A stretch of 64,000 bases of DNA from Zoogloeaceae bacterium G21618-S1 (GCA_027214125.1 JAPWHF010000014.1:38702-102701); one strand, 5' to 3'; shown: positions 1 to 7,977, counted from the first letter of the stretch. The notes: a model not told the origin generated them from the sequence alone. Translations and numbers: made by a program.

Positions 1-144
1 CAGCGCGTGCCGGAAGACCTCCACTTGCCTAATCGGGCCTATCTGCTGCATCGCGCGATGAAAGCGGTGGACGAGGGCTCGCCCTACCACCTCAAAGGCG
101 AAGAGGCGGGGCTGTTGATGGCCTCAGCCGGTGCCGGAGCCTGA
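1..144 (+). CDS. flhF: Flagellar biosynthesis GTPase FlhF, C-terminal end (partial)
   Basis: The window opens inside a reading frame that ends at TGA 142-144; only 47 residues are present. The visible sequence begins QRVPEDLHLPNR, which matches the conserved tail of the SRP-like GTPase FlhF (GQ-RVPEDL near the C-terminus). FlhF helps place the flagellum at the cell pole and is usually encoded just before flhG/fleN and fliA, which is exactly the order here. The GTPase motifs lie upstream of the window and cannot be checked. The stop codon precedes the next start by one base, so the two genes are probably translationally coupled. Confidence 0.75.
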   Translation, partial: QRVPEDLHLPNRAYLLHRAMKAVDEGSPYHLKGEEAGLLMASAGAGA

Positions 145-145
145 C

Positions 146-934
146 ATGATTGACGGGCGCGAAGACCAAGCCGCGGGGCTGCGGCGCTTGTTTCGCAAGG
201 CACCGCCGACGGTTGTTGCGGTGTTCTCCACCGGTCATGTGCCCACCAGAACCGCGGCGCAGGCGATCAGCCGGCTGGGAGGGCAGGCGCATCGCGTGCT
301 GGTGCTCGATGAAGCGGCCGGCGCGTCCAGTCTGGCCGAGGTGTGGGGGCATGCGCCGGGCGGCGATCTGCTGCATGTGCTTGACGACCGTCAATCGCTC
401 GACGGCCTGTTGCTGCCGGTGCCCGGTTTGATGGGGCGCCTGCCGACCGCGGCGGTGGCCATGGCGCTGCCGCTGCTCGACGACGAGCGTCGGGCGCAAC
501 TGCTCACCCATTTACAGTCCTTGCAGCGGCGCACGCGGTTCATGGTCATCCATGCCTCGGTGCAGGCGCTGGACCCGGTGTCGCCCTTTGTGTTTGCCGC
601 GCCACGCCATCTGGTGCTGGCCGAAGCCAGCGGGCGCGGTGCGACCGAAGCCTATGCCTGCATCAAGGCGTTGGCGGCACAGGGCGCCGGATCCTTGCAT
701 GTGTCGGTCGCGCGGGCGCGCGATCGCGCCGATGCGCGGGCCTTCTTCGATCGGCTGGCAGATCTGGTGCGCGACAAGGTGGGGATCCCGCTCGCCTGGG
801 TCGGGCAGGTCGAGCACGATGATCTGGCCGGGCCCTTGTTGCACCACGCAGCTTTACCGCGTGAGGCGGAGGCGGCCTTCTTGCGGCGGCTGCATGGCTG
901 GCGACACACCGGGGCGTCGGCAACGCGGTCTTAG
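146..934 (+). CDS. Degenerate FlhG/FleN-like (MinD family) protein
   Basis: A 262-residue protein between flhF and fliA, the normal place of flhG/fleN, the MinD-type ATPase that limits flagellar number. The late part fits MinD/FlhG spacing: a stretch ending HLVLAEASGRGATEAYACIK resembles the region where FlhG has a DEPTSITDAYA-type motif, followed by a conserved-looking helix and IPLAWVGQV. The N-terminus, however, has VVAVFSTGHVPTRTAAQAI where a GKGGVGKT P-loop is expected, so the deviant Walker A motif is missing. ATP binding by the usual mechanism is therefore unlikely. ATG 146 is chosen because it follows the flhF stop directly; an upstream GTG at 131 is possible. Assignment rests on synteny plus weak similarity. 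Confidence 0.6.
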   Translation: MIDGREDQAAGLRRLFRKAPPTVVAVFSTGHVPTRTAAQAISRLGGQAHRVLVLDEAAGASSLAEVWGHAPGGDLLHVLDDRQSLDGLLLPVPGLMGRLPTAAVAMALPLLDDERRAQLLTHLQSLQRRTRFMVIHASVQALDPVSPFVFAAPRHLVLAEASGRGATEAYACIKALAAQGAGSLHVSVARARDRADARAFFDRLADLVRDKVGIPLAWVGQVEHDDLAGPLLHHAALPREAEAAFLRRLHGWRHTGASATRS

Positions 935-980
935 TCCATCGATGGGGTCAGATAAGCTGTTTTTGCGCCATGAAGAGAAT

Positions 981-1005
981 AAGGCGGTAAGAAAGCGCCT
1001 TTTTT
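981..1005 (+). terminator. Rho-independent terminator after the flhG-like gene
   Basis: AAGGCG (981-986) pairs with CGCCTT (996-1001) across a 9-base loop and is followed by a run of T. It lies 46 bases after the flhG-like stop codon and separates the flhF-flhG unit from fliA. Confidence 0.6.
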
Positions 1006-1049
1006 GGAGTGCAGTAAATGGGTAAAGCACGGACAATAGGGCGTATCGG

Positions 1050-1073
1050 GCTTCATGGCGACGGCCATGAAGC
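1050..1073 (+). promoter_or_regulatory. Perfect 10-bp inverted repeat in the fliA leader
   Basis: GCTTCATGGC (1050-1059) and GCCATGAAGC (1064-1073) form a perfect hairpin with a GACG loop, about 50 bases before the fliA start. A second GC-rich hairpin (CCCCGGTCTGGGG, about 1084-1096) follows. There is no T-run, so this looks like leader structure or an operator rather than a terminator. It matches no riboswitch consensus I recognise. Confidence 0.4.
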
Positions 1074-1119
1074 GAGTCGAGTCCCCGGTCTGGGGCTGCA
1101 CCACTGAACGGGCCACTGC

Positions 1120-1887
1120 ATGTACACCGCATCCGGCACACTTGATCGCGACCAGTTGGTGACGCATTACGCGCCGCTGGTCAAACGCATTGCCTACCAC
1201 TTGATGGCCAAGTTGCCAGCCAGTGTGCAGGTCGATGACATTATTCAGAACGGCATGATCGGGCTGCTCGACGCCATTGGTCGCTACGAAGAGGGCTTGG
1301 GCGCGCAGTTCGAGACCTACGCCGTGCAGCGGATTCGTGGCTCCATGCTTGATGGTTTGCGCGAAAACGACTGGCTACCACGCAGCCTGCGTCGCGACAT
1401 GCGCCGCATCGAGGGGGCGATTCACGAACTGGAGCAGCAGAACGGGCGTCACCCGACCGAGCGAGAACTGGCCGACACCTTGGGCATGGCGCTGGCCGAG
1501 TACCAGAAAATGCTGCAAGACGCCCGCGGTCATCAATTGGTGTATTTCGAAGACTTCACAGACGGCAATGATGACGATTATCTCGAGCGTCATGCGGTCG
1601 GTCATGAAGGCGATCCGCTGGATGCCTTGCTCGATCAGAGCATGCGTGACATTCTCGTGGCCTCCATCGACGATCTACCCGAGCGCGAAAAGATGGTGAT
1701 GGGTCTCTACTACGAGGAAGACCTCAACCTGCGCGAAATTGGCGAGGTTCTCGGCGTGTCCGAGTCACGCGTGTGTCAATTGCACAGCCAGGCCATCGCC
1801 CGCTTGCGCTCCCGGATTCACGGCACCAAAGGCGGCCCCAAGGCACGGCGTGGGCGCCCGCCCAAGAACGCTGCCGACGCGGCCTGA
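1120..1887 (+). CDS. fliA: RNA polymerase sigma factor FliA (sigma-28)
   Basis: A 255-residue sigma-70 family protein of the usual FliA length (about 240-255). Region 2 is clear (ASVQVDDIIQNGMIGLLDAI, then FETYAVQRIRGSMLDGLREN and the DWLPRSLRRD motif typical of FliA). Region 3 includes RHPTERELADTLGM, and region 4 contains LPEREKMVMGLYYEEDLNLR followed by EIGEVLGVSESRVCQLHSQA. It directs RNA polymerase to late flagellar and chemotaxis genes. Good TAAAG-N14-GCCG promoters for it are visible upstream of flgM and of the chemoreceptor at 4675-6300. It is followed 23 bases later by motC. Confidence 0.95.
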   Translation: MYTASGTLDRDQLVTHYAPLVKRIAYHLMAKLPASVQVDDIIQNGMIGLLDAIGRYEEGLGAQFETYAVQRIRGSMLDGLRENDWLPRSLRRDMRRIEGAIHELEQQNGRHPTERELADTLGMALAEYQKMLQDARGHQLVYFEDFTDGNDDDYLERHAVGHEGDPLDALLDQSMRDILVASIDDLPEREKMVMGLYYEEDLNLREIGEVLGVSESRVCQLHSQAIARLRSRIHGTKGGPKARRGRPPKNAADAA

Positions 1888-1910
1888 TCGCCTAGGAGAC
1901 GGCTTCAGTC

Positions 1911-2651
1911 ATGGATAGCATCAGCCTGATCGGACTGGTTCTCGGCCTGGCCGCCATTTTGGTGGGGCAGGTGCTCGAGGGCGGGCATATCAGTTCGCTG
2001 GTTCAGCCGACTGCGTTCATGATCGTGATTGGCGGTACGCTCGGTGCCGTCATGCTGCAAAGCCCCTTGCGCGTGTTCACCGACGGCATGCGCATGGCTA
2101 AATGGATTGTCGTGCCGCCTGCGGCAACGCATGGCGAACTGATTGGCCGCGTGGTCGGCTGGAGTCACGTGGCACGCCGTGAAGGTCTGCTGGCGCTGGA
2201 AAATCAGATTGCCGGGGTGGGAGATACCTTTACGCAGAAAGGCATTCAGTTGCTCGTCGATGGTGTGGAGCCCGACCGCCTGCGCGATGTCATGGAGGTT
2301 GAAATCACCGCTTGGGAAAGCCGGATGAAACTCGGTGCCAAGATCTGGGAAGCCGCTGGGGGCTATGCGCCGACCATCGGCATTCTCGGTGCGGTGATGG
2401 GCTTGATTCACGTGATGGAAAACCTCTCCGATCCGTCGAAACTCGGTGCCGGTATTGCGGTGGCCTTTGTGGCAACCATCTACGGCGTGGGCTTCGCCAA
2501 CCTGGTGTTCTTGCCGATGGCCAAGAAGCTGCAGGCACACGTCGCGCGTCTGGTGTCGCTGCGAGAGATGCTGGTCGACGGCCTCGTGGGCATTGCCAAT
2601 GGTGACAATCCGCGCATCATCGAGAGCCGGTTGCAGGGCTACGACGTTTGA
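1911..2651 (+). CDS. motC: Flagellar motor stator protein MotC (MotA family)
   Basis: A 246-residue inner-membrane protein with four predicted membrane segments: two near the N-terminus (about residues 3-22 and 33-50) and two near residues 150-172 and 182-203, the latter in GYAPTIGILGAVMGLIHVME. The large cytoplasmic loop between the pairs carries the torque-generating region. The order fliA-motC and the lack of a long MotA C-terminus fit MotC/PomA-type stators, which pair with MotD/PomB. In Pseudomonas motD follows directly; here its partner lies 3.9 kb away at 6512. An RBS (AGGAGA) lies 5-10 bases before ATG 1911. Confidence 0.88.
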   Translation: MDSISLIGLVLGLAAILVGQVLEGGHISSLVQPTAFMIVIGGTLGAVMLQSPLRVFTDGMRMAKWIVVPPAATHGELIGRVVGWSHVARREGLLALENQIAGVGDTFTQKGIQLLVDGVEPDRLRDVMEVEITAWESRMKLGAKIWEAAGGYAPTIGILGAVMGLIHVMENLSDPSKLGAGIAVAFVATIYGVGFANLVFLPMAKKLQAHVARLVSLREMLVDGLVGIANGDNPRIIESRLQGYDV

Positions 2652-2740
2652 TTCCGGATGCGGCCGGGCCTCGGTCGCATCACGTATTCCGTGTCTCGCG
2701 TCACAAATAATTCATGTGTTTTCCGTGTCATTTCGATAAT

Positions 2741-2748
2741 ATTCGAAT
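2741..2748. promoter_or_regulatory. ATTCGAAT palindrome, likely ArsR operator
   Basis: An 8-bp perfect palindrome within an AT-rich stretch (ATAATATTCGAATTAT) directly before the arsR start at 2750. A dyad here suits autorepression by an ArsR/SmtB protein. This also argues against the alternative upstream ATG at 2714, which would put the palindrome inside the coding region. Confidence 0.5.
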
Positions 2749-2749
2749 T

Positions 2750-3103
2750 ATGGAAATTAAAGACGCTGCGCAGCTGTTGTCGGCACTCGGGCACGACGCC
2801 CGGCTGAGCATTTTTCGTTTGCTGGTCGAAGCCGGCCCCGCAGGCCTCAACGCGGGCGCTATCAGTGATGCGCTGGCCATGCCGCCGGCGTCGGCATCCT
2901 TTCATCTGGCGCATTTGAGCCGGGTGGGGCTGATCCAGGGGCAGCGGGCGCATCGCTTCATCCACTACTCGGCCAATTTTTCGAGCATGGATGCGCTGAT
3001 CGTCTTTCTGACCCGCAACTGCTGTCAGGGTGAAGCCTGCCTGCCACTGACTGCGGCGTGCGATACCCGAGGCACGCGCCGGGTTCATATGACGGGCGAT
3101 TGA
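2750..3103 (+). CDS. arsR: ArsR-family arsenic-responsive repressor
   Basis: A 117-residue winged-helix protein opening MEIKDAAQLLSALGHDARLS, the standard ArsR start. The recognition helix lies in MPPASASFHLAHLSRVGLI. The usual ELCVCDL metal site in the DNA-binding helix is absent. Instead a C-terminal CCQGEAC cluster supplies three cysteines, as in Acidithiobacillus-type ArsR proteins that bind As(III) with C-terminal thiols. It heads arsR-arsC-acr3. The As(III) sensor role is inferred from family and operon context. Confidence 0.88.
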   Translation: MEIKDAAQLLSALGHDARLSIFRLLVEAGPAGLNAGAISDALAMPPASASFHLAHLSRVGLIQGQRAHRFIHYSANFSSMDALIVFLTRNCCQGEACLPLTAACDTRGTRRVHMTGD

Positions 3104-3147
3104 GATCGCAATAACAAACTGAGGTGGGGCAGGGCCCCAGGGACATC

Positions 3148-3561
3148 ATGCCTGACCTGAAAACCGTGCTGGTGCTGTGCACCGGCAACTCCTGCCGCTC
3201 GCAAATGGCCGAGTCGATACTCAACCACGATCTGGCGGGCCGGGTGCGCGCCTTGTCAGCCGGGACCGCGCCGCAGCCCAAGGTGGCCGATGGTGCCATC
3301 GCGGCGCTGACGCAGGCCGGCCTGCCCACCGAGGGATTGACGCCCAAGGATGTGTCGGCTGTGCTCAACGAGGTCATCGACTTGGTGGTGACGGTGTGTG
3401 ACAACGCCAAGGAGAGCTGCCCCATTTTTCCGCGGCCGGTGCCGCGCATCCATGTGCCGTTTCACGATCCGCATGGCGAGCCGCTCGATAGTTTCATCGC
3501 CGTGCGCGACGAGATTCGTGCCCGCCTGCTGCCCCTCGTGCGCGACGCGCTCGATCTTTAA
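3148..3561 (+). CDS. arsC: Arsenate reductase ArsC (LMW phosphatase fold)
   Basis: A 137-residue cytoplasmic enzyme reducing As(V) to As(III). The phosphatase-loop CTGNSCRSQMAE sits near residue 11, with the nucleophilic Cys first. The resolving cysteines appear in VTVCDNAKESCPIFP, spaced as in the thioredoxin-coupled enzymes (Cys10/Cys82/Cys89 type). HDPHGE provides the acid-loop region. ATG 3148 is used because homologues begin just before the LVLCTGNSCRS strand; an upstream ATG at 3124 would add eight residues. It lies between arsR and acr3. Confidence 0.92.
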   Translation: MPDLKTVLVLCTGNSCRSQMAESILNHDLAGRVRALSAGTAPQPKVADGAIAALTQAGLPTEGLTPKDVSAVLNEVIDLVVTVCDNAKESCPIFPRPVPRIHVPFHDPHGEPLDSFIAVRDEIRARLLPLVRDALDL

Positions 3562-3573
3562 TCGGAGGACGCC

Positions 3574-4653
3574 ATGTCTGCACAATGTGAAGTCACGGCC
3601 AAGGCGATCGCCGGTGCGCCGATCAGTTTTTTTGAACGCTATCTGACGGTTTGGGTGTTTCTGTGCATCTTTGCCGGCATCGCGCTAGGTCAGTTGGCGC
3701 CGGGCGTGTTCCAGGCGCTCGGCCGGCTGGAGATTGCTCAGGTCAACCTGCCGGTGGGCCTGCTGATCTGGGTGATGATCATCCCGATGCTGATGAAGAT
3801 CGACTTCGGCGCGCTGCACGAGGTGCGCGAGCAGAAGCACAGCATGGCCATCACCCTGGTGGTGAATTGGGCGATCAAACCCTTCACCATGGCCGCGCTG
3901 GGCTGGCTGTTCATCCGCCATGTGTTCGCGCCGTGGCTGCCGGCCGATCAGATCGACAGCTATATCGCGGGCTTGATCTTGCTGGGGGCGGCGCCGTGCA
4001 CGGCCATGGTGTTCGTGTGGAGCAACCTGTGCCGGGGCAATGCCAACTTCACGCTGACCCAGGTGGCGCTCAATGATCTGGTGATGGTCTTCGCCTTCGC
4101 GCCCATCGTCGCACTGCTGCTCGGGGTGTCATCCATTCCAGTGCCGTGGGACACGCTCTTCCTGTCGGTGGTGATGTACATCGTCATTCCGCTGGCGATC
4201 GCGCAGTTCTTCCGCAAGCGCTTGCTCAAGCGCGGCCGGGCGAACTTCGACGCCGCATTGGGGCGGATCGGGCCGTTCTCGATCATGGCCTTGCTGGCCA
4301 CGCTGGTGCTGCTGTTTTCCTTCCAGGGCGGCACCATCGTTGCCCAGCCGGCGATCATCGCTATGCTGGCGGTGCCCATCCTGCTGCAGACCTTGCTGAT
4401 TGCCGGCCTCGGCTACGTACTCAACCAGCGCCTGCGGGTGCGCCATGACGTGGCCGGCCCGTCGACCATGATCGGCGCCTCCAACTTTTTTGAGTTGGCG
4501 GTGGCGGTGGCGATCGTGCTCTACGGTTTCGACTCTGGCGCGGCGCTGGCGACCGTGGTCGGCGTGCTGATCGAGGTGCCGGTAATGCTGTGGCTGGTGC
4601 GGACGGTCAATGCCAGCAAGGGGTGGTACGAGCGGGGGCAGCAGCGCGCCTAA
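3574..4653 (+). CDS. acr3: Arsenite efflux permease ACR3
   Basis: A 359-residue inner-membrane protein with about ten membrane segments, matching ACR3 (BART superfamily) length. Recognisable blocks include PVGLLIWVMIIPMLMKIDF, the ILLGAAPCTAMVFVWS segment bearing the conserved Cys, and the C-terminal GASNFFELAVAVAI segment. It exports the As(III) made by ArsC using the proton gradient. It starts 12 bases after arsC with GGAGG as RBS and ends 21 bases before the convergent chemoreceptor gene. Confidence 0.94.
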   Translation: MSAQCEVTAKAIAGAPISFFERYLTVWVFLCIFAGIALGQLAPGVFQALGRLEIAQVNLPVGLLIWVMIIPMLMKIDFGALHEVREQKHSMAITLVVNWAIKPFTMAALGWLFIRHVFAPWLPADQIDSYIAGLILLGAAPCTAMVFVWSNLCRGNANFTLTQVALNDLVMVFAFAPIVALLLGVSSIPVPWDTLFLSVVMYIVIPLAIAQFFRKRLLKRGRANFDAALGRIGPFSIMALLATLVLLFSFQGGTIVAQPAIIAMLAVPILLQTLLIAGLGYVLNQRLRVRHDVAGPSTMIGASNFFELAVAVAIVLYGFDSGAALATVVGVLIEVPVMLWLVRTVNASKGWYERGQQRA

Positions 4654-4674
4654 TGTACGCGCTGCGACCGGGGC

Positions 4675-6300
4675 TCACAGGCGGAAGCTGGCGACCGAAC
4701 CTTTGAGGTCGCCGGCCAGGTTGCGGAGCTGATCTGCCGCACCGGCCATGCGTCCGAGGGCTGACTGGTTGGCTCGCACCTGCTCGGCCATGTCTTCGAC
4801 ATTGCGACTGATATGGCTGCTTGAGTCGCTTTGCTCGCGCACCGCGCGGGTGATTTCCCCGACCTCCGCTGTGGTGTGGCTGACTGAATCATTGGCCTCG
4901 CCAAGCGCCTCGGAGGCCAGTCGCATCCCGTTCCGGCTGTCTTCCAGCGATTCAAGTCCCTTGTTTAGCGCCTTTTCCAGAGTGCGCGCCTGCTCGCCAA
5001 GCACATGGGTGATGCCGTCGATCTGGCTGGCCGACTGGCCGGATTTCTCGGCCAGTTTGCGCACTTCATCGGCCACCACCGCAAAGCCGCGACCTTGTTC
5101 GCCTGCGCGGGCCGCTTCGATGGCCGCGTTCAGCGCCAGCAGATTGGTTTGCTCGGCAATCTCACGCACCTGCTGGGTCATGGTGGTGATTTCCTGCGCA
5201 CTCTTGAAAAAGGCTTGCGCGGTCTCGGTGACGCCGCGCATGACACTGGCCGAGCCTTCGACAGACTTCGACAAGGTGTCGAGTCGGGCGGCGGCGCGGG
5301 AGGAGGCTTCGAGGCCTTTTTCGGACAATGCGCTCAGCCGTTCGGTGTTGCCGCTGATACGCTGGATGGCGGCGGTGACAGTGTCCACGCCATGCGCGGT
5401 GTCACCGGCAGCTTCGGTCTGGCGTTCGGCAGATTCTGCCGCTTTACGCGATTCCGTGGCCACTTCGCCCGCTGCAGCGTCGACGCTGTCGACGGATTTG
5501 GCCACCCGGCCGATGAGCTGGCCCAGATCATTGCGGATCGATTCTGCGCTGCGTGCGATGCGTCCCAGTTCATCCCGCGTGTGGGCCCGGATCGGTTGGC
5601 TGAAATCGCCTTTTGAGAGCGCGAGCAGCCCACTTTCGAGCTCGCGTGCTGGGCCAATGAGCTGACTGCGCAGCAGCCACAAGAAGAGCGCAAAGGCCAT
5701 GGCGCAAGCGATCGCCATGAGTGCGGCGGTGATGACGATGGCCTGGCGGGCGTCGGCCTTTATGGCATCGGTGCGCTCGGCAATCTGTGCGTTTACCAGG
5801 GCGGCGAGATCATCAAGGTGTTTGCCTGCGGCTTTGTCTGCATCTCGCACATTTTTCTCCAGCGCGTAAATGTCATAGCTGACGCGGTAGGCCGAGAGCG
5901 CATCGCCATAGGACTCGCGCAGTGCGTGGTGTGCGGTCAGAAACTCTTTGGAGAGTGCCTTGGTCTGCTCATTGACGAGCGGGGAGGCGGCCAGGGTTGT
6001 CAGGGCTGCCTGCAGTGCGTCCTGTTTTTTTCCGTAGGCGAGCCAGTAGTCAGCCGTTATTTCGTCTTCGGTGATGCGCAGGAGAATGTTCTTCCAGTCG
6101 AGCAACTGGGAGAGGAAGACCGTTTTGTTTTCGGCCAATTTGAATTGTTCGGAATGAAGCGCATCGACTTCGCTGGTGAGGGTGTCGATGGCGCGGTATT
6201 GCAGGAGCAGCCCGACGCAGGCCGCCACCAACAGGAGGGTGGTGCCGCCACCACAGATCAGCAGCAGTTTGTTGCGGATGCTGGACAGGATGAAGTTCAT
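4675..6300 (-). CDS. Methyl-accepting chemotaxis protein
   Basis: A 541-residue chemoreceptor. A first membrane segment near residues 9-31 ([20 protein letters not shown]) is followed by a periplasmic helical sensor of about 160 residues (four-helix-bundle type). A second segment lies near residues 190-210, then HAMP and the signalling domain. The hairpin tip [20 protein letters not shown] is intact. No CheR-binding pentapeptide ends the protein. ATG 6300 is preferred: a sigma-28 promoter at 6337-6363 would start transcription near 6330, downstream of the alternative TTG at 6336. The ligand cannot be read from sequence. Confidence 0.9.
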   Translation of the reverse strand: MNFILSSIRNKLLLICGGGTTLLLVAACVGLLLQYRAIDTLTSEVDALHSEQFKLAENKTVFLSQLLDWKNILLRITEDEITADYWLAYGKKQDALQAALTTLAASPLVNEQTKALSKEFLTAHHALRESYGDALSAYRVSYDIYALEKNVRDADKAAGKHLDDLAALVNAQIAERTDAIKADARQAIVITAALMAIACAMAFALFLWLLRSQLIGPARELESGLLALSKGDFSQPIRAHTRDELGRIARSAESIRNDLGQLIGRVAKSVDSVDAAAGEVATESRKAAESAERQTEAAGDTAHGVDTVTAAIQRISGNTERLSALSEKGLEASSRAAARLDTLSKSVEGSASVMRGVTETAQAFFKSAQEITTMTQQVREIAEQTNLLALNAAIEAARAGEQGRGFAVVADEVRKLAEKSGQSASQIDGITHVLGEQARTLEKALNKGLESLEDSRNGMRLASEALGEANDSVSHTTAEVGEITRAVREQSDSSSHISRNVEDMAEQVRANQSALGRMAGAADQLRNLAGDLKGSVASFRL

Positions 6301-6325
6301 GATCGGGCCATCGGTGGAAGTCAAA

Positions 6326-6337
6326 GTTGACGTCAAC
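6326..6337. promoter_or_regulatory. 12-bp perfect palindrome at the chemoreceptor start site
   Basis: GTTGACGTCAAC is a perfect palindrome directly downstream of the predicted sigma-28 -10 element and over the expected transcription start of the chemoreceptor gene, where a bound repressor would block transcription. No regulator is identified. Confidence 0.35.
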
Positions 6338-6363
6338 GTACGGCCGCCGTGAGCGATTCTTTA
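6337..6363 (-). promoter_or_regulatory. Sigma-28 (FliA) promoter of the chemoreceptor gene
   Basis: Read on the minus strand: TAAAGAAT (6363-6356), 11 bases, GCCGTACG (6344-6337), close to the FliA consensus TAAAGTTT-N11-GCCGATAA. It lies about 37 bases before the ATG. Confidence 0.7.
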
Positions 6364-6456
6364 GCGAGAAAAACCCGTATTTGTCGAGGCGTCGATACGG
6401 TGCTTATAGGGATGGTGCTCAAGGGTGTCGGTGCGATGCCGTTATGGGTCCGAGGG

Positions 6457-6472
6457 TGGCACAAACGTTGCG
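6457..6472 (+). promoter_or_regulatory. Sigma-54 promoter of motD
   Basis: TGGCACAAACGTTGCG: GG (6458-6459), exactly 10 bases, GC (6470-6471), close to the consensus TGGCACG-N4-TTGC. The start of transcription would fall near 6483, 29 bases before the motD ATG. It gives motD independent expression despite its separation from motC. Confidence 0.75.
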
Positions 6473-6511
6473 TTAATTGGTTGTGATGTCACCGAAGGAC
6501 CGGACGCCGCC

Positions 6512-7381
6512 ATGGCCAGACGAAACAGAGACGCAGAAGAACACGAAAACCACGAGCGCTGGCTCGTGTCCTACGCCGACTTCATCACCTTGTTGTTCGC
6601 CTTTTTCGTGGTGATGTACTCGCTCAGTTCGGTGAACGAAGGAAAATACCGCGTGCTCAGCGACTCGTTGGTTCAGGCCTTCCGCAGCGTGAGCGTCAAT
6701 GAATCCGGCACCCAGATAGTGGTGCAGCAGGTGTCCATGCCGACCGGCCCCATTCCTATGCCAAAGCCGGATCGCGTGCAGCAGGAGGCCGAGAAAGCCA
6801 AACAGGCCGCAAAAGAAGCCGCGGTCAAAAAGGTGCGGAGCATGGCGGAAGAAATCCGCCGGGTACTCAAACCGCTGTCCGACGGCGGGCAGGTGCTGGT
6901 CACAGAGGGGGCCAACGGCATCAAGGTGGAGATCAACGCGGAGGTGCTTTTTGCGCCCGGTGAGGCCTTGCTCGGCGCACAGGCGGTGAGCGCTCTGAGT
7001 GCGGTGGCGCAGGTGCTGGTCGGGTCGGAGTTTCCGATCGTGATCGAAGGTCATACCGATAACGTGCCAATTAGTACTTATCGTTTTCCCTCCAACTGGG
7101 AATTGTCGGCGGTGCGTGCATCAAGCGTGGTGCGCTTGTTCGTTAATTCTGGCGTTGAGCCGGCGCGGTTGACGGCCGCGGGCTACGGTGACCAGCGGCC
7201 GGTCGCCGACAACGAAACGGCCGAGAGTCGCAGTAAAAACCGGCGAGTGACCTTGCTGATCGAGTCCATTCTGGTCGAAGAGGAATTGCCGCCGGTGGTT
7301 CCGCTGCGCCGCAATGATCCGATTCAGAGCATTTTGCCTAGCGCGAGTGCTGGCCAGACGGTACAGGCGAAGATGTTCTAA
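6512..7381 (+). CDS. motD: Flagellar motor stator protein MotD (MotB/OmpA family)
   Basis: A 289-residue protein with a short cytoplasmic N-terminus and one membrane segment (ADFITLLFAFFVVMYSLSSV). The essential proton-accepting Asp is in SYADFITLLF. The periplasmic plug/linker is rich in Lys, Glu and Ala. The OmpA/MotB peptidoglycan-binding domain occupies the second half (IEGHTDNVPI, then NWELSAVRASSVVRLF and a SRSKNRRVTL ending). It anchors the stator to the cell wall. ATG 6512 begins MARRNRDAEEHENHERWLVS, the normal MotB-type start. The partner MotC lies 3.9 kb upstream, beyond the arsenic genes and a reversed chemoreceptor. Confidence 0.92.
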   Translation: MARRNRDAEEHENHERWLVSYADFITLLFAFFVVMYSLSSVNEGKYRVLSDSLVQAFRSVSVNESGTQIVVQQVSMPTGPIPMPKPDRVQQEAEKAKQAAKEAAVKKVRSMAEEIRRVLKPLSDGGQVLVTEGANGIKVEINAEVLFAPGEALLGAQAVSALSAVAQVLVGSEFPIVIEGHTDNVPISTYRFPSNWELSAVRASSVVRLFVNSGVEPARLTAAGYGDQRPVADNETAESRSKNRRVTLLIESILVEEELPPVVPLRRNDPIQSILPSASAGQTVQAKMF

Positions 7382-7383
7382 CA

Positions 7384-7397
7384 TTGATGTGCATCAA
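7384..7397. promoter_or_regulatory. FNR-type box upstream of bacteriohemerythrin
   Basis: TTGATGTGCATCAA is a perfect match to the FNR/Anr consensus TTGAT-N4-ATCAA. A -10-like TAGGAT lies at 7419-7424, which puts the dyad centre near -41 from the expected start, the class II activation position. This predicts induction under low oxygen. Confidence 0.75.
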
Positions 7398-7455
7398 AAC
7401 TGTTGCGGCGCACAAGAATAGGATACAAGTTACATTTTTTAACATCGAGCACGCC

Positions 7456-7929
7456 ATGGCGGAATTATTTCAGTGGTCCGATGCGTACGACGTCGGTATT
7501 CAAGAAATCGACGAGCAGCACAAGGTGCTGGTCGACTTGCTCAATCGTTTGCATGATGCGATTCATGCGCACCAGGGGTCCGAGACCTCACGCAAGATTC
7601 TCGGCGACCTGGCTGACTACACCCGCACCCATTTTGCGGTCGAAGAGTCGCTGATGCGGGTGTCGAACTACCCCGAATTTGCGGCACACAAACAGAACCA
7701 TGAAGACTTGATCGGCCAGGTCAATGCCTTGCAGATCAAGTTGGATTCGGGCGAGGCCAAAATCACGTTCGAGTTGCTACACTTTCTCAAGGTCTGGCTG
7801 ACCAATCACATCAAGGAAGCGGACAAGCGTTTTGCCGATTTCTTCGTCAGCGTCGGTGGTGCGCCCGCGTGGGCGCCGCATGTCGAGCAGTCGATGAGCG
7901 AAAAGAAGTGGTGGTGGAAGTTCTGGTAG
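7456..7929 (+). CDS. Bacteriohemerythrin
   Basis: A 157-residue cytoplasmic four-helix O2-binding protein with the full di-iron ligand pattern: W-DVGIQEIDEQHKVL (first His), HFAVEESLM (His and Glu), HKQNHEDL (two His) and WLTNHIKEADKRF (final His and Asp). Such proteins bind, carry or sense oxygen. ATG 7456 gives the typical start MAELFQWSD. It stands alone between motD and a terminator and has a class II FNR box, so it is probably expressed in microaerobic cells, perhaps supporting aerotaxis or respiration. The role is inferred. Confidence 0.92.
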   Translation: MAELFQWSDAYDVGIQEIDEQHKVLVDLLNRLHDAIHAHQGSETSRKILGDLADYTRTHFAVEESLMRVSNYPEFAAHKQNHEDLIGQVNALQIKLDSGEAKITFELLHFLKVWLTNHIKEADKRFADFFVSVGGAPAWAPHVEQSMSEKKWWWKFW

Positions 7930-7949
7930 GCAGGATATTGCGTAGATCG

Positions 7950-7977
7950 AAGCGGCCCCGCGGGGCCGCTTTGCTTT
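7950..7977 (+). terminator. Terminator after bacteriohemerythrin
   Basis: An 11-bp perfect dyad (AAGCGGCCCCG and its complement, 7950-7971) followed by TTGCTTTT. It could also serve the convergent gene that ends at 7978. Confidence 0.75.

Noticed and set aside
1020..1119. Possible c-di-GMP or other riboswitch in the fliA leader
   Set aside because: The hairpins do not contain the conserved core of GEMM-I or other classes known to me; kept only as unexplained structure.
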